Below, piece by piece: positions 8,852-17,557 of a DNA stretch of 64,000 nt. Made by a program: the position numbers and the translations under genes. Source of the stretch: Paenibacillus sp. Root444D2 (GTDB lineage Bacteria > Bacillota > Bacilli > Paenibacillales > NBRC-103111); NCBI RefSeq assembly GCF_001426375.1, contig NZ_LMEO01000017.1, positions 1 through 64,000 of the forward strand, given 5' to 3'. Numbering within the stretch: the stretch's first letter is position 1; each line of letters starts with the position of its first letter. The notes beneath the pieces were generated by a model. It searched no databases, was not told the origin of the DNA, and worked only from the letters and a program-made list of their open reading frames with translations.

Positions 8852-9925
8852 ATGCAGAAAAGCGATGGAATGAATTACGCACCAAAAGGGAAGCCGAACA
8901 TTGTCGTTCAAAAAGGGGAGTTCGTTTTCGCAGCGATTGCCTTGGATCACGGTCATATCTATGGGATGTGCAATGGCTTGCAAGAAGCAGGAGCAGAGCT
9001 CAAATGGGTTTATGACCAGGACGCTGCTAAGGTAAAGGCTTTCGTGGAGAAGTATCCTCATGTGAAGGTAGCTGCGTCTGAGCAAGAAATATTTGACGAT
9101 GCCGAAGTCAAGCTAGTCGCTTCAGCTGCTGTACCTTCGGAACGCGGAGCCTTAGGTGTCCGTGCGATGGAGAATGGCAAAGATTATTTCACAGATAAAG
9201 CTCCTTTCACAACGTTAGATCAATTGGCTGCAGCCAAGGCAACTGTTGAAGCAACGGGTCGCAAATTTGCTGTATATTACAGTGAGCGTCTCCATGTGGA
9301 AAGTGCCGTTTTCGCGGGTCAGCTCATTGAAGAAGGTGCAATTGGCCGAATCGTGCAGGTCATTGGTTTAGGGCCGCACAGATTGGGTCATTCGAATCGC
9401 CCTGATTGGTTTTTCAAGAAACAAAATTATGGCGGCATTCTCTGTGATATCGGCAGTCATCAAATTGAACAGTTTCTGTACTATGCAGGGTGCAAGGATG
9501 CTACTGTTGTAAGCAGTAAAGTGGCGAATTACCATGCGAAGGATTATCCAGAGCTGGAGGATTTCGGTGACGCAACACTGATCGGGGACAACGGGGCGAC
9601 AAATTATTTCCGTGTAGATTGGCTTACACCGAGTGGTTTGGGTACTTGGGGAGATGGACGGACGGTTATTCTAGGAACAGAAGGATATATTGAACTGCGT
9701 AAATATATTGACATCGCTCGCGATCCGCAGGGAGATCAGTTATACCTGGTCAACCAGCAAGGAGAAAAGCACTACAGCCTCCATGGACAAGTAGGCTTTC
9801 CTTTCTTCGGCCAGTTGATCTTGGACTGTCTGAATCGTACAGAGCATGCCATGACACAGGCGCATACGTTCAAAGCAGCAGAGCTGTGCTTGATTGCTCA
9901 GGCGAATGCAATCCGTGTGGAGTAG
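8852..9925 (+). CDS. Gfo/Idh/MocA family oxidoreductase, second gene of the pair
   Basis: A diverged 357-residue member of the same dehydrogenase family. The nucleotide-binding start is less canonical (FAAIALDHGHIYGMCNGL) and the usual EKP motif is altered to TDKAPF near residue 115, while the C-terminal half keeps the expected fold signature, GGILCDIGSHQIEQFLYYAG near residue 190. The changed EKP lysine context (DKAP keeps the Lys) resembles the subset found beside trehalose or inositol catabolic genes. GGAGG precedes the ATG by nine bases. The 3' end overlaps the convergent LysR gene by 56 bases, with no room for a terminator between them. Confidence 0.82.
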   Translation: MQKSDGMNYAPKGKPNIVVQKGEFVFAAIALDHGHIYGMCNGLQEAGAELKWVYDQDAAKVKAFVEKYPHVKVAASEQEIFDDAEVKLVASAAVPSERGALGVRAMENGKDYFTDKAPFTTLDQLAAAKATVEATGRKFAVYYSERLHVESAVFAGQLIEEGAIGRIVQVIGLGPHRLGHSNRPDWFFKKQNYGGILCDIGSHQIEQFLYYAGCKDATVVSSKVANYHAKDYPELEDFGDATLIGDNGATNYFRVDWLTPSGLGTWGDGRTVILGTEGYIELRKYIDIARDPQGDQLYLVNQQGEKHYSLHGQVGFPFFGQLILDCLNRTEHAMTQAHTFKAAELCLIAQANAIRVE

Positions 9926-10796
9926 GCCTACACATTAACTGGACAAAAGCCTTCATGGGCATCGATAATTGCCTTTTGGCATGATAACACAGCTGTACGT
10001 TTAGCTTGAAATTCGGGTAGTCTAGCGGTAATATCGCTAGCTGCCCGTTTTGCGTTTCAGCGGTAACGGTCGTTTTGGGAAGCAAGGAAAGACCTAGTCC
10101 ATGCATCGCGCATTTTTTGACTGTTTCATAATTATTGATTTCATAAGCTAGCGTATATTGGATTTGGTGTTTGCGCAGCATCTTTTCGAATAGATTGCGA
10201 CAGCGGCTTCCTATTGTCGACATCAGAATTTCGCTGCCGTTTAAATCTTGTGGAACAATGGATGATTTGGCTGCTAACGGGTGATCCGGCGAGGCAATAA
10301 TGACGAATTCCTCTTCTTGAATATTTTCAAATACCAAATCAGGGTCAGTTATGTCACGTTCAACAATGAACCCCATATCGCATTCGCCTGCTTTAAGAGC
10401 CCGATAAATATCATTCTCGACGACTTCGTTGATGGTGATCGTAATTTGCGGGTAGCGCCTCTTGAAAGCTCCTAAATACGGTGGCAGCATATAAGAGCAC
10501 ATGGTTGTCTCATGTGTGCCAATGATAAAGCTCCCCGTTGTTTGACCCGCAACCGTAATCTTCGATTCCTCTACTAATTTGACAAGCTTGGAGGCATATC
10601 GGAGTAAAATGTCGCCGGCTGGTGTCGGTCGCATCTTTTTGCGGATACGTTCAAATATTTCGATCCCATATTCCATTTCCAGCTTTTGAATTTGGGATGT
10701 CACACTAGACTGAGCATAGCCGAGACTTTCACCCGCCTTCGTATAGTTTTGCCATTTGGCGACTTCAAGCAGTGTTTTATACAAGGTGAGATCCAT
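9870..10796 (-). CDS. LysR family transcriptional regulator
   Basis: DNA-binding regulator of 308 residues. The N-terminal winged helix-turn-helix is clear (LLEVAKWQNYTKAGESLGYA, then SSVTSQIQKLE near residues 8-40), and the effector domain follows with a GECDMGFIVER loop near 145. The start at 10796 has GGAGGG eight bases upstream; an upstream ATG at 10841 is less likely. It is convergent with the Gfo/Idh/MocA pair and its last codons lie inside the second gene, so it may control that pair, though LysR targets are more often divergent. Confidence 0.87.
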   Translation of the reverse strand: MDLTLYKTLLEVAKWQNYTKAGESLGYAQSSVTSQIQKLEMEYGIEIFERIRKKMRPTPAGDILLRYASKLVKLVEESKITVAGQTTGSFIIGTHETTMCSYMLPPYLGAFKRRYPQITITINEVVENDIYRALKAGECDMGFIVERDITDPDLVFENIQEEEFVIIASPDHPLAAKSSIVPQDLNGSEILMSTIGSRCRNLFEKMLRKHQIQYTLAYEINNYETVKKCAMHGLGLSLLPKTTVTAETQNGQLAILPLDYPNFKLNVQLCYHAKRQLSMPMKAFVQLMCRPTPHGLHSPEQSSTALLL

Positions 10797-10912
10797 TCTA
10801 GTCGCCCTCCAATCATCACTTTTTCCGATGGTTACGATCATTTATTATAGATAACTCTGGGAGTTCCTGCCATGGTAAAATCGTTCTCAACCAAAGGATA
10901 GGGGGAGTTACC

Positions 10913-11107
10913 ATGTGGAATCTATACGAAATAGAGAAAAGATTTGAGCAGCATATAAGAGAAATAGAAAAGCGTTCAAGAAGGGCCCATTGGTACGAAA
11001 AGAAGGAGAGAAGGGGGGGTCCTTTCCTACCGATTGCTGGCGTGCTATCTGTACTACTTGCTTTGGTAGTTATCGGTTATTTCTTGGTATCAAATGCTTT
11101 ATCGTAA
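10913..11107 (+). CDS. Small single-pass membrane protein of unknown function
   Basis: I do not recognise this 64-residue protein. Residues 1-35 are strongly charged (about half Glu, Lys or Arg) and probably helical; residues 38-60, beginning PIAGVLSVLLALVVIGYFLV, form one membrane helix near the C-terminus, so it may be tail-anchored with the charged part in the cytosol. GGGGAG lies six bases before the ATG, which supports translation. Its last 31 bases overlap the end of the convergent thermonuclease gene. Confidence 0.6.
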   Translation: MWNLYEIEKRFEQHIREIEKRSRRAHWYEKKERRGGPFLPIAGVLSVLLALVVIGYFLVSNALS

Positions 11108-11589
11108 TCCTTCCATAAGCCTTTCTTCTGATTACGGGCTGTTTCTTGATCCTTCTTAAAGGCATCCACGTACTTGATGTTCGGAGGATATGTAGCCATC
11201 CGCGCATACCCCTCTTGAACAAGGGTACGGTTAAACAGTTCTTCCCCGATCCATACGTAAACGAGCCAGCGATCATATTGATCCTTTTTATCTACATCAA
11301 ATTCAAGCTCGACGGTTTCCTTCTCCAATCGTTTCTTCGTATAAGCACTTGCTTCTTTTCCATAAAACATAACCGGTGTATTAGGTTTCTTCGTCTCCGG
11401 TGTGTCCACACCAATTAATCGAACCTTCTCTTTCTTCCCTTTCATTGTGACCTCAAGCGTGTCACCGTCCACGATACGTTCCACTTTTACACGCTCTCTG
11501 CCAGCTATAGCTGCGGGTTTACTCCCACAAGCAGTCATCAAGATAACTAAATTAAGCAGCAAAGCAAGAGAGATTTTCCATTTGCGCAT
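11077..11589 (-). CDS. Secreted thermonuclease-like lipoprotein (SNase family)
   Basis: A 170-residue Ca2+-dependent nuclease of the staphylococcal nuclease family, related to Bacillus YncB/YhcR-type enzymes. The lipoprotein signal is clear: MRKWK, a hydrophobic stretch and lipobox MTAC near residue 18. The catalytic core shows RIVDGDTLEV, VRLIGVDTPE and, later, DKKDQYDRWLVYVW, which supply the metal-binding Asp and catalytic Arg residues. The start at 11589 is set by AGGAGGT six bases upstream; the reading frame itself runs further. It likely works on the cell surface, degrading external nucleic acid for nutrition. Confidence 0.86.
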   Translation of the reverse strand: MRKWKISLALLLNLVILMTACGSKPAAIAGRERVKVERIVDGDTLEVTMKGKKEKVRLIGVDTPETKKPNTPVMFYGKEASAYTKKRLEKETVELEFDVDKKDQYDRWLVYVWIGEELFNRTLVQEGYARMATYPPNIKYVDAFKKDQETARNQKKGLWKDYDKAFDTKK

Positions 11590-11713
11590 GAAGGACCTCC
11601 TAAGTAATTCGTAACTTCGTAAGCATTTCTTTGAGTATGTTTTAGACGTTAGCATGGTGGGGATGTTTAAATCAAGTGCTTTCCTTTCATACTAGAAAAA
11701 AAGGAGGCAGCAC

Positions 11714-13396
11714 ATGATTGCCATGGATCCTACCCGTCCTCTGATTGTACAGAGCGATTTATCGATATTAGTGGAAACGAATCACCCAGAATTTGAAGCT
11801 GTAAGGGGGACGATATCCCGTTTTGCGGATTTGATCAAAAGCCCAGAGCATCTCCATACGTATCGGATTACGCCATTATCGCTATGGAATGCGTCAGCTG
11901 CTGGGATGCCAATAGAAGAAATGTCGGACTTTTTGCAGCGGAATGCCAAATTTGGTGTCCCTACCGCGGTACTGAGCAGCATTCGGAAATATGTGAAACG
12001 GTATGGCATATTGCGTATGAAGAATGTCGGAAATGAGCTCTATTTAGTTAGCGATGATACGGTTGTGTTGAAAGAAATTTGCGCGTACGATTCGTTGAAG
12101 AGGTATTTAGAGGATACCCGCGGAGAGCGCGCTATTGCTATTTCTCCGATTTCACGAGGTATCTTGAAGCAAGAACTTATCAAGTTGGGTTATCCTGTAG
12201 AAGATTTGGCCGCTTATCGCAGCGGTGAATTTCTTCCGATTCAGCTTCGGAATGAAGATACGATGGAAGTGCCGTTCCAGCTGCGGGATTACCAAAAACA
12301 TGCTGTAGATGCTTTTAACCGTGTCGGAGAAGGCGGTAGCGGTGTGTTGGTACTTCCCTGTGGAGCAGGGAAGACGGTGGTCGGCATTGCCGCGATGGCC
12401 AGGTGTAACTGTGCTACGTTGATTCTGACAACCAATGTTACTTCGGTGAAGCAGTGGAAACGTGAAATTTTGAGCAAAACAGGCTTGGCGGAAGACCAGG
12501 TAGGGGAATATAACGGCGCTACGAAGGAAGTAAGGCCTATTACGATTGCGACATATCAGATTTTGACGCATCGTGGGAAGAAAGAAGACGAATTCTCGCA
12601 TATGCGGCTGTTCAGTCAGAGAGACTGGGGGTTGATTATTTATGATGAGGTTCATCTTTTGCCAGCCCCCGTTTTTCGGGCTACAGCCGAGATACAAGCA
12701 ACTCGCAGACTCGGATTAACGGCTACGTTAATTAGGGAAGACGGTCGAGAAGAAGACGTTTTCTCGCTTGTGGGACCGAAGAAATATGATATGGCTTGGA
12801 AAGAGCTTGAGTCAAAGGGTTGGATAGCCAAGGTAGCCTGCAAGGAAGTACGAGTGCCTCTATCGGCTCATGATCGGGATCGTTATGGAGCCTCGGGAGC
12901 TAGGCAGCAGTTCAGGATCGCTGGAGAAAACGCCGCTAAGCTAGACGTTATTGACCACTTATTGGGGCTTCATGCTAATGAACAGACGTTAATCATCGGC
13001 CAATATATTAGTCAATTAGAGCTCATCGCTGCCCATACCGGCGCGCCCATGATCAGCGGCGGAGTAGCGCATGATATCCGAGAAGACCTATATGAACAAT
13101 TCAAGAAGGGTCGGCTGCCTCTCCTTATTGTATCCAAGGTTGCCAATTTTGCTGTGGATCTGCCCGACGCCGTCGTAGCCATTCAGGTGTCGGGTAGCTA
13201 TGGTTCGAGGCAAGAAGAGGCGCAGCGGCTAGGTCGCATCCTTCGCCCTAAGAGCAGCGGTACTAACGCTGCTGTCTTCTATTCTCTGATTAGCGAGGAT
13301 ACGAAGGAGCAGGATTTTGCTATGAAAAGGCAGTTGTTTCTAGTTGAACAAGGCTATCAATATAGCATAACGAGTTGGAATCAAGAGGCGAAATGA
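11714..13396 (+). CDS. XPB/Ssl2-type DNA repair helicase
   Basis: Superfamily 2 helicase of 560 residues related to the eukaryotic TFIIH subunit XPB and archaeal XPB. An N-terminal domain (about residues 1-180) precedes the two RecA-like domains. Visible motifs: Walker A LPCGAGKTVVG near residue 215, motif II as IIYDEVHLLPA near 312 (DEVH, typical of XPB), motif III LTATLIRED, and motif VI QRLGRILRPK near 510. XPB homologues occur in only part of Bacteria, including Actinobacteria and some Firmicutes. GGAGG lies seven bases upstream of the ATG. The next gene, 16 bases downstream, encodes its probable partner. Confidence 0.88.
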   Translation: MIAMDPTRPLIVQSDLSILVETNHPEFEAVRGTISRFADLIKSPEHLHTYRITPLSLWNASAAGMPIEEMSDFLQRNAKFGVPTAVLSSIRKYVKRYGILRMKNVGNELYLVSDDTVVLKEICAYDSLKRYLEDTRGERAIAISPISRGILKQELIKLGYPVEDLAAYRSGEFLPIQLRNEDTMEVPFQLRDYQKHAVDAFNRVGEGGSGVLVLPCGAGKTVVGIAAMARCNCATLILTTNVTSVKQWKREILSKTGLAEDQVGEYNGATKEVRPITIATYQILTHRGKKEDEFSHMRLFSQRDWGLIIYDEVHLLPAPVFRATAEIQATRRLGLTATLIREDGREEDVFSLVGPKKYDMAWKELESKGWIAKVACKEVRVPLSAHDRDRYGASGARQQFRIAGENAAKLDVIDHLLGLHANEQTLIIGQYISQLELIAAHTGAPMISGGVAHDIREDLYEQFKKGRLPLLIVSKVANFAVDLPDAVVAIQVSGSYGSRQEEAQRLGRILRPKSSGTNAAVFYSLISEDTKEQDFAMKRQLFLVEQGYQYSITSWNQEAK

Positions 13397-13412
13397 CGAG
13401 AAGGAGCACAGA

Positions 13413-15449
13413 ATGAAATTTGAACATATGGATAGCAAAATGCCCTGTGAACTGAGACAGCTCATTATGGAACAAAAATGGTGCTCATCTTTCCTCAAAC
13501 AAGGCGTGGCATTACCTGATTTGATGACGGATCGGAAGTACCTTGCAGAGTTGAACCGGCATTTGTCATTGGATGAAAAGCATACTCTGCGTCTCATCGT
13601 ATCCGCATTCGGCTGTGAACCGTTTACAAGAGACGCGTTGGAAAAGCAAGGAGCTCTTCGTATGGCGGGCGCGCAAGTCGCGCTAGGCCTTGTAGGGCTT
13701 AGAAGAGCTGGCATTATTGGTGCCTTTCGCAAAGCATGGGGGGAGCAGCTTTTTATCCTGCCTGAGGATGCTTTTGCAGCGTGGCAAATGTTATTATTTC
13801 CGTCAGATCAGCTTCAAACAACTAAGGAGGATATGGGAATTGAGCAGTTGGAAGCCGGGGACTTAGAGCAATTAAACGCATCAGTTACAGCAGTACCGTT
13901 TAACCCTAGAGGCTTGGCTCAGCAGCTGTTTCATTTTCAGGTGGCTTGTAATCAACAATCATCTCTGCCTCTCACGAACAAAGGGACTTTACATAAAAAA
14001 CTGCTGCAGAAGCTAACGGAACATCTCGCCTTGCCTAATGATATTTTACGCTCTGCTGGGCTTAATTACGCATTTAGAGACGTTTATGACGAACCTGCCG
14101 CGCTAATGATTGAAATGGCTATTCGCATGGGTTTCCTTTCTATTCATAGCCAAGGTGACCGTTACCTCTTCAATCAGACGGCCTTTCTAGGATGGCTTCA
14201 GGACTCTTACGACAGCCAGCAAGGGCAATTATACCAGATATGGCGTCAATTGTTGGTTCCTGCACCTGTCTGGCTTGAACATGGCATATCATTGATGGAG
14301 AGAGGAGAGTTCGGGCAATGGTATGATGTGGACGTTATCGTAAAAGGAATCCGTTCTTGCTGTTCCCTTGGGGGGCAGGTGACGGATGAATCATCACTTC
14401 GAAAGGCTATCATGACCACTTGGATAGCTCCTTTGTCTGTTTTCCGTTTCATAGAGTTGGGTACCGACAAGGAAAATCATATATGGTTTCGATGGTTAAT
14501 AACGCCGATACAAGAGGTCTTACACTATAAGGATAAGGACTTCAGATCGTTAGAAACGTATGTGGAGGTGAGTCCTTCGCTTTATGTGCAGCCGGATTTC
14601 GAAATATTGCTCCCCCCTGATGTATTTCTTCGCACAGAATGGGATATTGCGGCTTTCGCTGATCTCCAAACGACAGATCTTGTTCGTACCTATCGGGTTA
14701 CCAAAGAAAGCTTCTACCGTGCTTGGGAAAAGGGGATGAGCAGTGAAGAAATGATTCGCATCCTGCACGAGAATGCTCTTTACGAAGTACCTGCACATAT
14801 AACGATTACTTTACAGCAATGGGGAGAGCAGGCCGGTAAGCTGTATATCGAAGAAGTAACGCTGCTTCGCTGCCGTTCCGAAGATATAGCCGAGGCCTTG
14901 CTTCGAAACGAGAAATGCTTGCCACTTCTTGGGGAGCGCGTTGGCAGCTCAGACTTTATTATATTGCGTGAACATCTTACAAAGCTCACGAAGTGTCTTG
15001 AGAATATGGGGTTCCATCCAAAAAGCAGCCGAAAAGACGAGATGCCAGCGAGTTCCAATGCCTTGATTTCGTCCGAAAATCAGACAGGCGGCCTTTGTTA
15101 TTCAAGAGATACCATACAGCTCTATGAAATGGATACCCACTTGCCGGAGCAGGACGAATTGTATCCGGATATGCAGGATATTCCTGTAAGCTGGATTAAG
15201 GAATTTCGTGAATATCACGGCTCTACTCGCAAAGAGATGATCCGCAAAGCTATCGAATGGAAAAGCGTTTTGCAGCTTCGAAAAGAAGGACGAAATCGCT
15301 TCATCATCCCCCGAATTCTGCGCGAAGAACGATCGGGCTGGATATTGGAAGGACTGGAGGAATATCAGGAGATTTCTTTGGTTAGCGAGGATTGGGAGGA
15401 GATGAAGCTTATTTTGCCTGGTATTAATGATGAAGGTGTTTATACGTAG
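13413..15449 (+). CDS. Helicase-associated protein encoded beside XPB
   Basis: A 678-residue soluble protein of the kind annotated as helicase-associated (XPB/Ssl2 N-terminal-like, Helicase_C_3 group). I see no ATPase motifs. An N-terminal winged-helix-like portion (around residues 50-110, LRLIVSAFGCEPFTRDAL) is followed by a long middle region and, at about residues 385-480, a segment SLYVQPDFEILLPPDV then FYRAWEKGMSSEEMIRIL that matches the conserved block of that group. In mycobacteria the XPB gene also sits beside a gene of this type, so the pairing is old. Function is not established; a DNA-damage role is inferred from XPB. AAGGAG precedes the ATG by seven bases. Confidence 0.78.
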   Translation: MKFEHMDSKMPCELRQLIMEQKWCSSFLKQGVALPDLMTDRKYLAELNRHLSLDEKHTLRLIVSAFGCEPFTRDALEKQGALRMAGAQVALGLVGLRRAGIIGAFRKAWGEQLFILPEDAFAAWQMLLFPSDQLQTTKEDMGIEQLEAGDLEQLNASVTAVPFNPRGLAQQLFHFQVACNQQSSLPLTNKGTLHKKLLQKLTEHLALPNDILRSAGLNYAFRDVYDEPAALMIEMAIRMGFLSIHSQGDRYLFNQTAFLGWLQDSYDSQQGQLYQIWRQLLVPAPVWLEHGISLMERGEFGQWYDVDVIVKGIRSCCSLGGQVTDESSLRKAIMTTWIAPLSVFRFIELGTDKENHIWFRWLITPIQEVLHYKDKDFRSLETYVEVSPSLYVQPDFEILLPPDVFLRTEWDIAAFADLQTTDLVRTYRVTKESFYRAWEKGMSSEEMIRILHENALYEVPAHITITLQQWGEQAGKLYIEEVTLLRCRSEDIAEALLRNEKCLPLLGERVGSSDFIILREHLTKLTKCLENMGFHPKSSRKDEMPASSNALISSENQTGGLCYSRDTIQLYEMDTHLPEQDELYPDMQDIPVSWIKEFREYHGSTRKEMIRKAIEWKSVLQLRKEGRNRFIIPRILREERSGWILEGLEEYQEISLVSEDWEEMKLILPGINDEGVYT

Positions 15450-15577
15450 GTTAGCATTAGCCATTGAGCAAATGGACGAGAATTTTGCTGCAAAGAGAAA
15501 AGGAAGAAACTCTTGGGGAACTGTGGTATAGTAGAGATGTTATATATTTTTTGAGAGGAAGGATGTTGATCTTAGTT

Positions 15578-16027
15578 ATGTTACAAACATTGGAAGCAGA
15601 AACAATAGATATGTCGGCCGTTCTTATGCAGGCCTATGACATGGGTGATATGATTAATTCCTCTGCTGAAGTGGCAGATTATTTATATTGGAAGAACGCT
15701 GTGGAGAACAGCGCGGAAGTGCGGGATCTTAAAGCGGTTTTCGCCAGAAAAAAAGATGCTTTCGAGGAATGTGAACGCTTCGGGCATTACCACCCAAGCT
15801 ATCACGAAGCATTAGCCGCGGTGAATGAGATTCAGGAGAAACTGCATGCTGTTGAAGCGGTGCGTAGGTTCAAAGAAGCTGAGGACCGCTTGGACGATTT
15901 GCTGTTTACAGTTTCCACAACGATCGCGCATGCGGTCTCCGATACGATTAAAGTTCCAAGCAATAATCCGCTTCCAACTGGCAAAGGCTGCAGTTCCGGT
16001 GGAAGCTGCAGCGGGAATTGCGGGTAA
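15578..16027 (+). CDS. ylbF: YlbF family protein (RNase Y specificity/Y-complex subunit)
   Basis: In Bacillus, YlbF joins YmcA and YaaT in a complex that carries iron-sulfur clusters and steers RNase Y, affecting competence, sporulation and biofilm. The YlbF core is evident: a helical region with ERFGHYHPSYHEA near residue 70 and a C-terminal cysteine-rich tail CSSGGSCSGNCG that likely supplies cluster ligands. From 15578 the protein has 149 residues, the same as the Bacillus protein. The exact start is uncertain: ATG 15563, TTG 15566 and ATG 15578 all lie in frame just after GAGAGGAAGG, and the frame stays open back to 15464. The next gene of the usual pair, ylbG, comes only after an asparaginase gene on the other strand. 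Confidence 0.85.
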   Translation: MLQTLEAETIDMSAVLMQAYDMGDMINSSAEVADYLYWKNAVENSAEVRDLKAVFARKKDAFEECERFGHYHPSYHEALAAVNEIQEKLHAVEAVRRFKEAEDRLDDLLFTVSTTIAHAVSDTIKVPSNNPLPTGKGCSSGGSCSGNCG

Positions 16028-16030
16028 TTA

Positions 16031-17035
16031 CTAAAGCTGGAAATCGGGGCGGATGATTCCGACCTCGGTTCCCTGCCAGTTATGAATGGTAGGGGTATGA
16101 TAGGATGCAAGTTCGCTTATTTCGGATTCCGAAAGCAAACTTAGCTGCTTCAAAGCTTCGACGACAGCTGGATACAAGGCCCGAACATTACCGTCTTCGA
16201 TCTTTAAGACGAAGCCTAGTCCCTGTTCTGGAATCGTGATGGCGAAGATGCCTTCGGCTCCCATCTTGCCGATGATACGGCCCTTGGTTACCTCGATTAA
16301 TCGCGTATCGAAGCGGTCGCTTCCCGCGAGGAATTGAGGATATTTTCGCACCGCGGCGACAATTCTTTGGCAAGCGTTTGCACGTGCTTGCGGCAATTCG
16401 TCAGGTCGGCCTAATCTGGCGAAGGCAAGTGCCAGTTGGTCGATTCTCATGCCGAATACGGGCACACCACAACCGTCAATTCCGAGCTGCATTAACGGCT
16501 TCGGCACGCCGGTCATGGCGCATACTGCCTCGAGCATAAGCTGTTGAACAGGATGCTGGATGCTCATGTAGGTATCCGGCGATGCACCAAGGTGTGCGCT
16601 AAGCGCTAGCATACCCGAATGTTTACCCGAGCAATTGTTGTGCAAGGTGCTCGGGGATTCTCCTCGCTCGCGCATCGCCTGTGCGGTCGGCGCGTGGTAA
16701 GGTTCATGAGCACCGCACTGCAGGTGCTCATGATGGTAACCGAGCTTGCCCAGGATACCCTGGGCAGTGCTCACGTGCTCAGCTTCCCCGTTGTGGGAAG
16801 CGCAGCATAGGGCGATTTCGGCATCGGTGAGGCCGAAATGATCAGCCGCGCCGGATTCAATCACCGGCAAGGCTTGAATGAGCTTCGCCGTCGAACGGGC
16901 GAAGGTGATCAGCTGCGGGTCGCCTGCTTGATACAGCAGCGTCCCCCCAGCGTTAACGACCGCGAGGTGGACGCGGTGAATACTTTCTGTTATGCTTCCA
17001 CGGAATATGCGGACAATGGTGTCAGAAGGCTTCAT
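16031..17035 (-). CDS. L-asparaginase II family amidohydrolase
   Basis: Cytosolic enzyme of 334 residues in the asparaginase II (Pfam Asparaginase_II) family, first described in Rhizobium and unlike the classic AnsA/AnsB fold; it would hydrolyse asparagine to aspartate and ammonia. Recognisable conserved segments are FARSTAKLIQALP near residue 45, CCASHNGEAEH near 78, HNNCSGKHSGMLA near 133, and GIDGCGVPVFGM near 187. It is inserted, on the minus strand, between ylbF and ylbG, ending three bases from ylbF and starting 47 bases from ylbG. Confidence 0.87.
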   Translation of the reverse strand: MKPSDTIVRIFRGSITESIHRVHLAVVNAGGTLLYQAGDPQLITFARSTAKLIQALPVIESGAADHFGLTDAEIALCCASHNGEAEHVSTAQGILGKLGYHHEHLQCGAHEPYHAPTAQAMRERGESPSTLHNNCSGKHSGMLALSAHLGASPDTYMSIQHPVQQLMLEAVCAMTGVPKPLMQLGIDGCGVPVFGMRIDQLALAFARLGRPDELPQARANACQRIVAAVRKYPQFLAGSDRFDTRLIEVTKGRIIGKMGAEGIFAITIPEQGLGFVLKIEDGNVRALYPAVVEALKQLSLLSESEISELASYHTPTIHNWQGTEVGIIRPDFQL

Positions 17036-17082
17036 GTAGTGGGTTCACTCCATACTAGGATTATTGAAAAGAGGTTGCAATC

Positions 17083-17346
17083 ATGATGATCGAGCGTAGC
17101 GGATTAATCATTTGGGTAAACGATATCAAAGCCGCGAGAAACTTGGAACGGTTCGGTTCCCTTCATTACATATCCAAGAAAATGAATTATGCCGTTCTTT
17201 ATATACATGCCAGCAAAGTAGAAGAGACAACACGGAACCTTTTGAAGCTCCCGTACGTCAAGAAGGTAGAGAAGTCTTACCGTAACGAAATTAAAACCGA
17301 ATACAGTAGTGATGTGCCGGACAAAACTAGATTTTACACCCTTTGA
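17083..17346 (+). CDS. ylbG: YlbG family protein (DUF2129)
   Basis: Small cytosolic protein of 87 residues belonging to the DUF2129/YlbG family, of unknown function and normally next to ylbF. The family pattern is clear: RSGLIIWVNDIKAARNLERF at residues 5-24, a middle LHYISKKMNYAVLYI strand-helix unit, and LPYVKKVEKSYR near residue 62. AGAGG lies eight bases before the ATG. A terminator follows. Confidence 0.88.
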   Translation: MMIERSGLIIWVNDIKAARNLERFGSLHYISKKMNYAVLYIHASKVEETTRNLLKLPYVKKVEKSYRNEIKTEYSSDVPDKTRFYTL

Positions 17347-17363
17347 GGCTGCAGTGCAAAACG

Positions 17364-17394
17364 AAAGCTTCGCAAGAAGCTTTTTTTATTTTTT
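17364..17394 (+). terminator. Terminator after ylbG
   Basis: Stem AAAGCTTC/GAAGCTTT with a GCAA loop, followed by a long T-rich run. Confidence 0.9.
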
Positions 17395-17473
17395 GAATTT
17401 TTAGAAAATAAGCATTTTTTCATGATTTCACAAATATTTATTAATAATTTTATATATTCTTTCATGGGAAAAA

Positions 17474-17500
17474 AAGTTATAATCAAGTAAAATATAACTT
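17474..17500. promoter_or_regulatory. 8-bp inverted repeat upstream of the 17558 gene
   Basis: AAGTTATA and TATAACTT form a perfect inverted repeat with an 11-base spacer in a very AT-rich intergenic region, about 60 bases before the gene. TATAAT (17478-17483) inside the left arm could serve as a -10 box, so this may be an operator over a promoter. No known regulator site is recognised. Confidence 0.3.
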
Positions 17501-17557
17501 ACAGTCAGATAGGGAATAGGTACACGGTCTCATTTTAGTAGGATAGGGGTTGTGATC

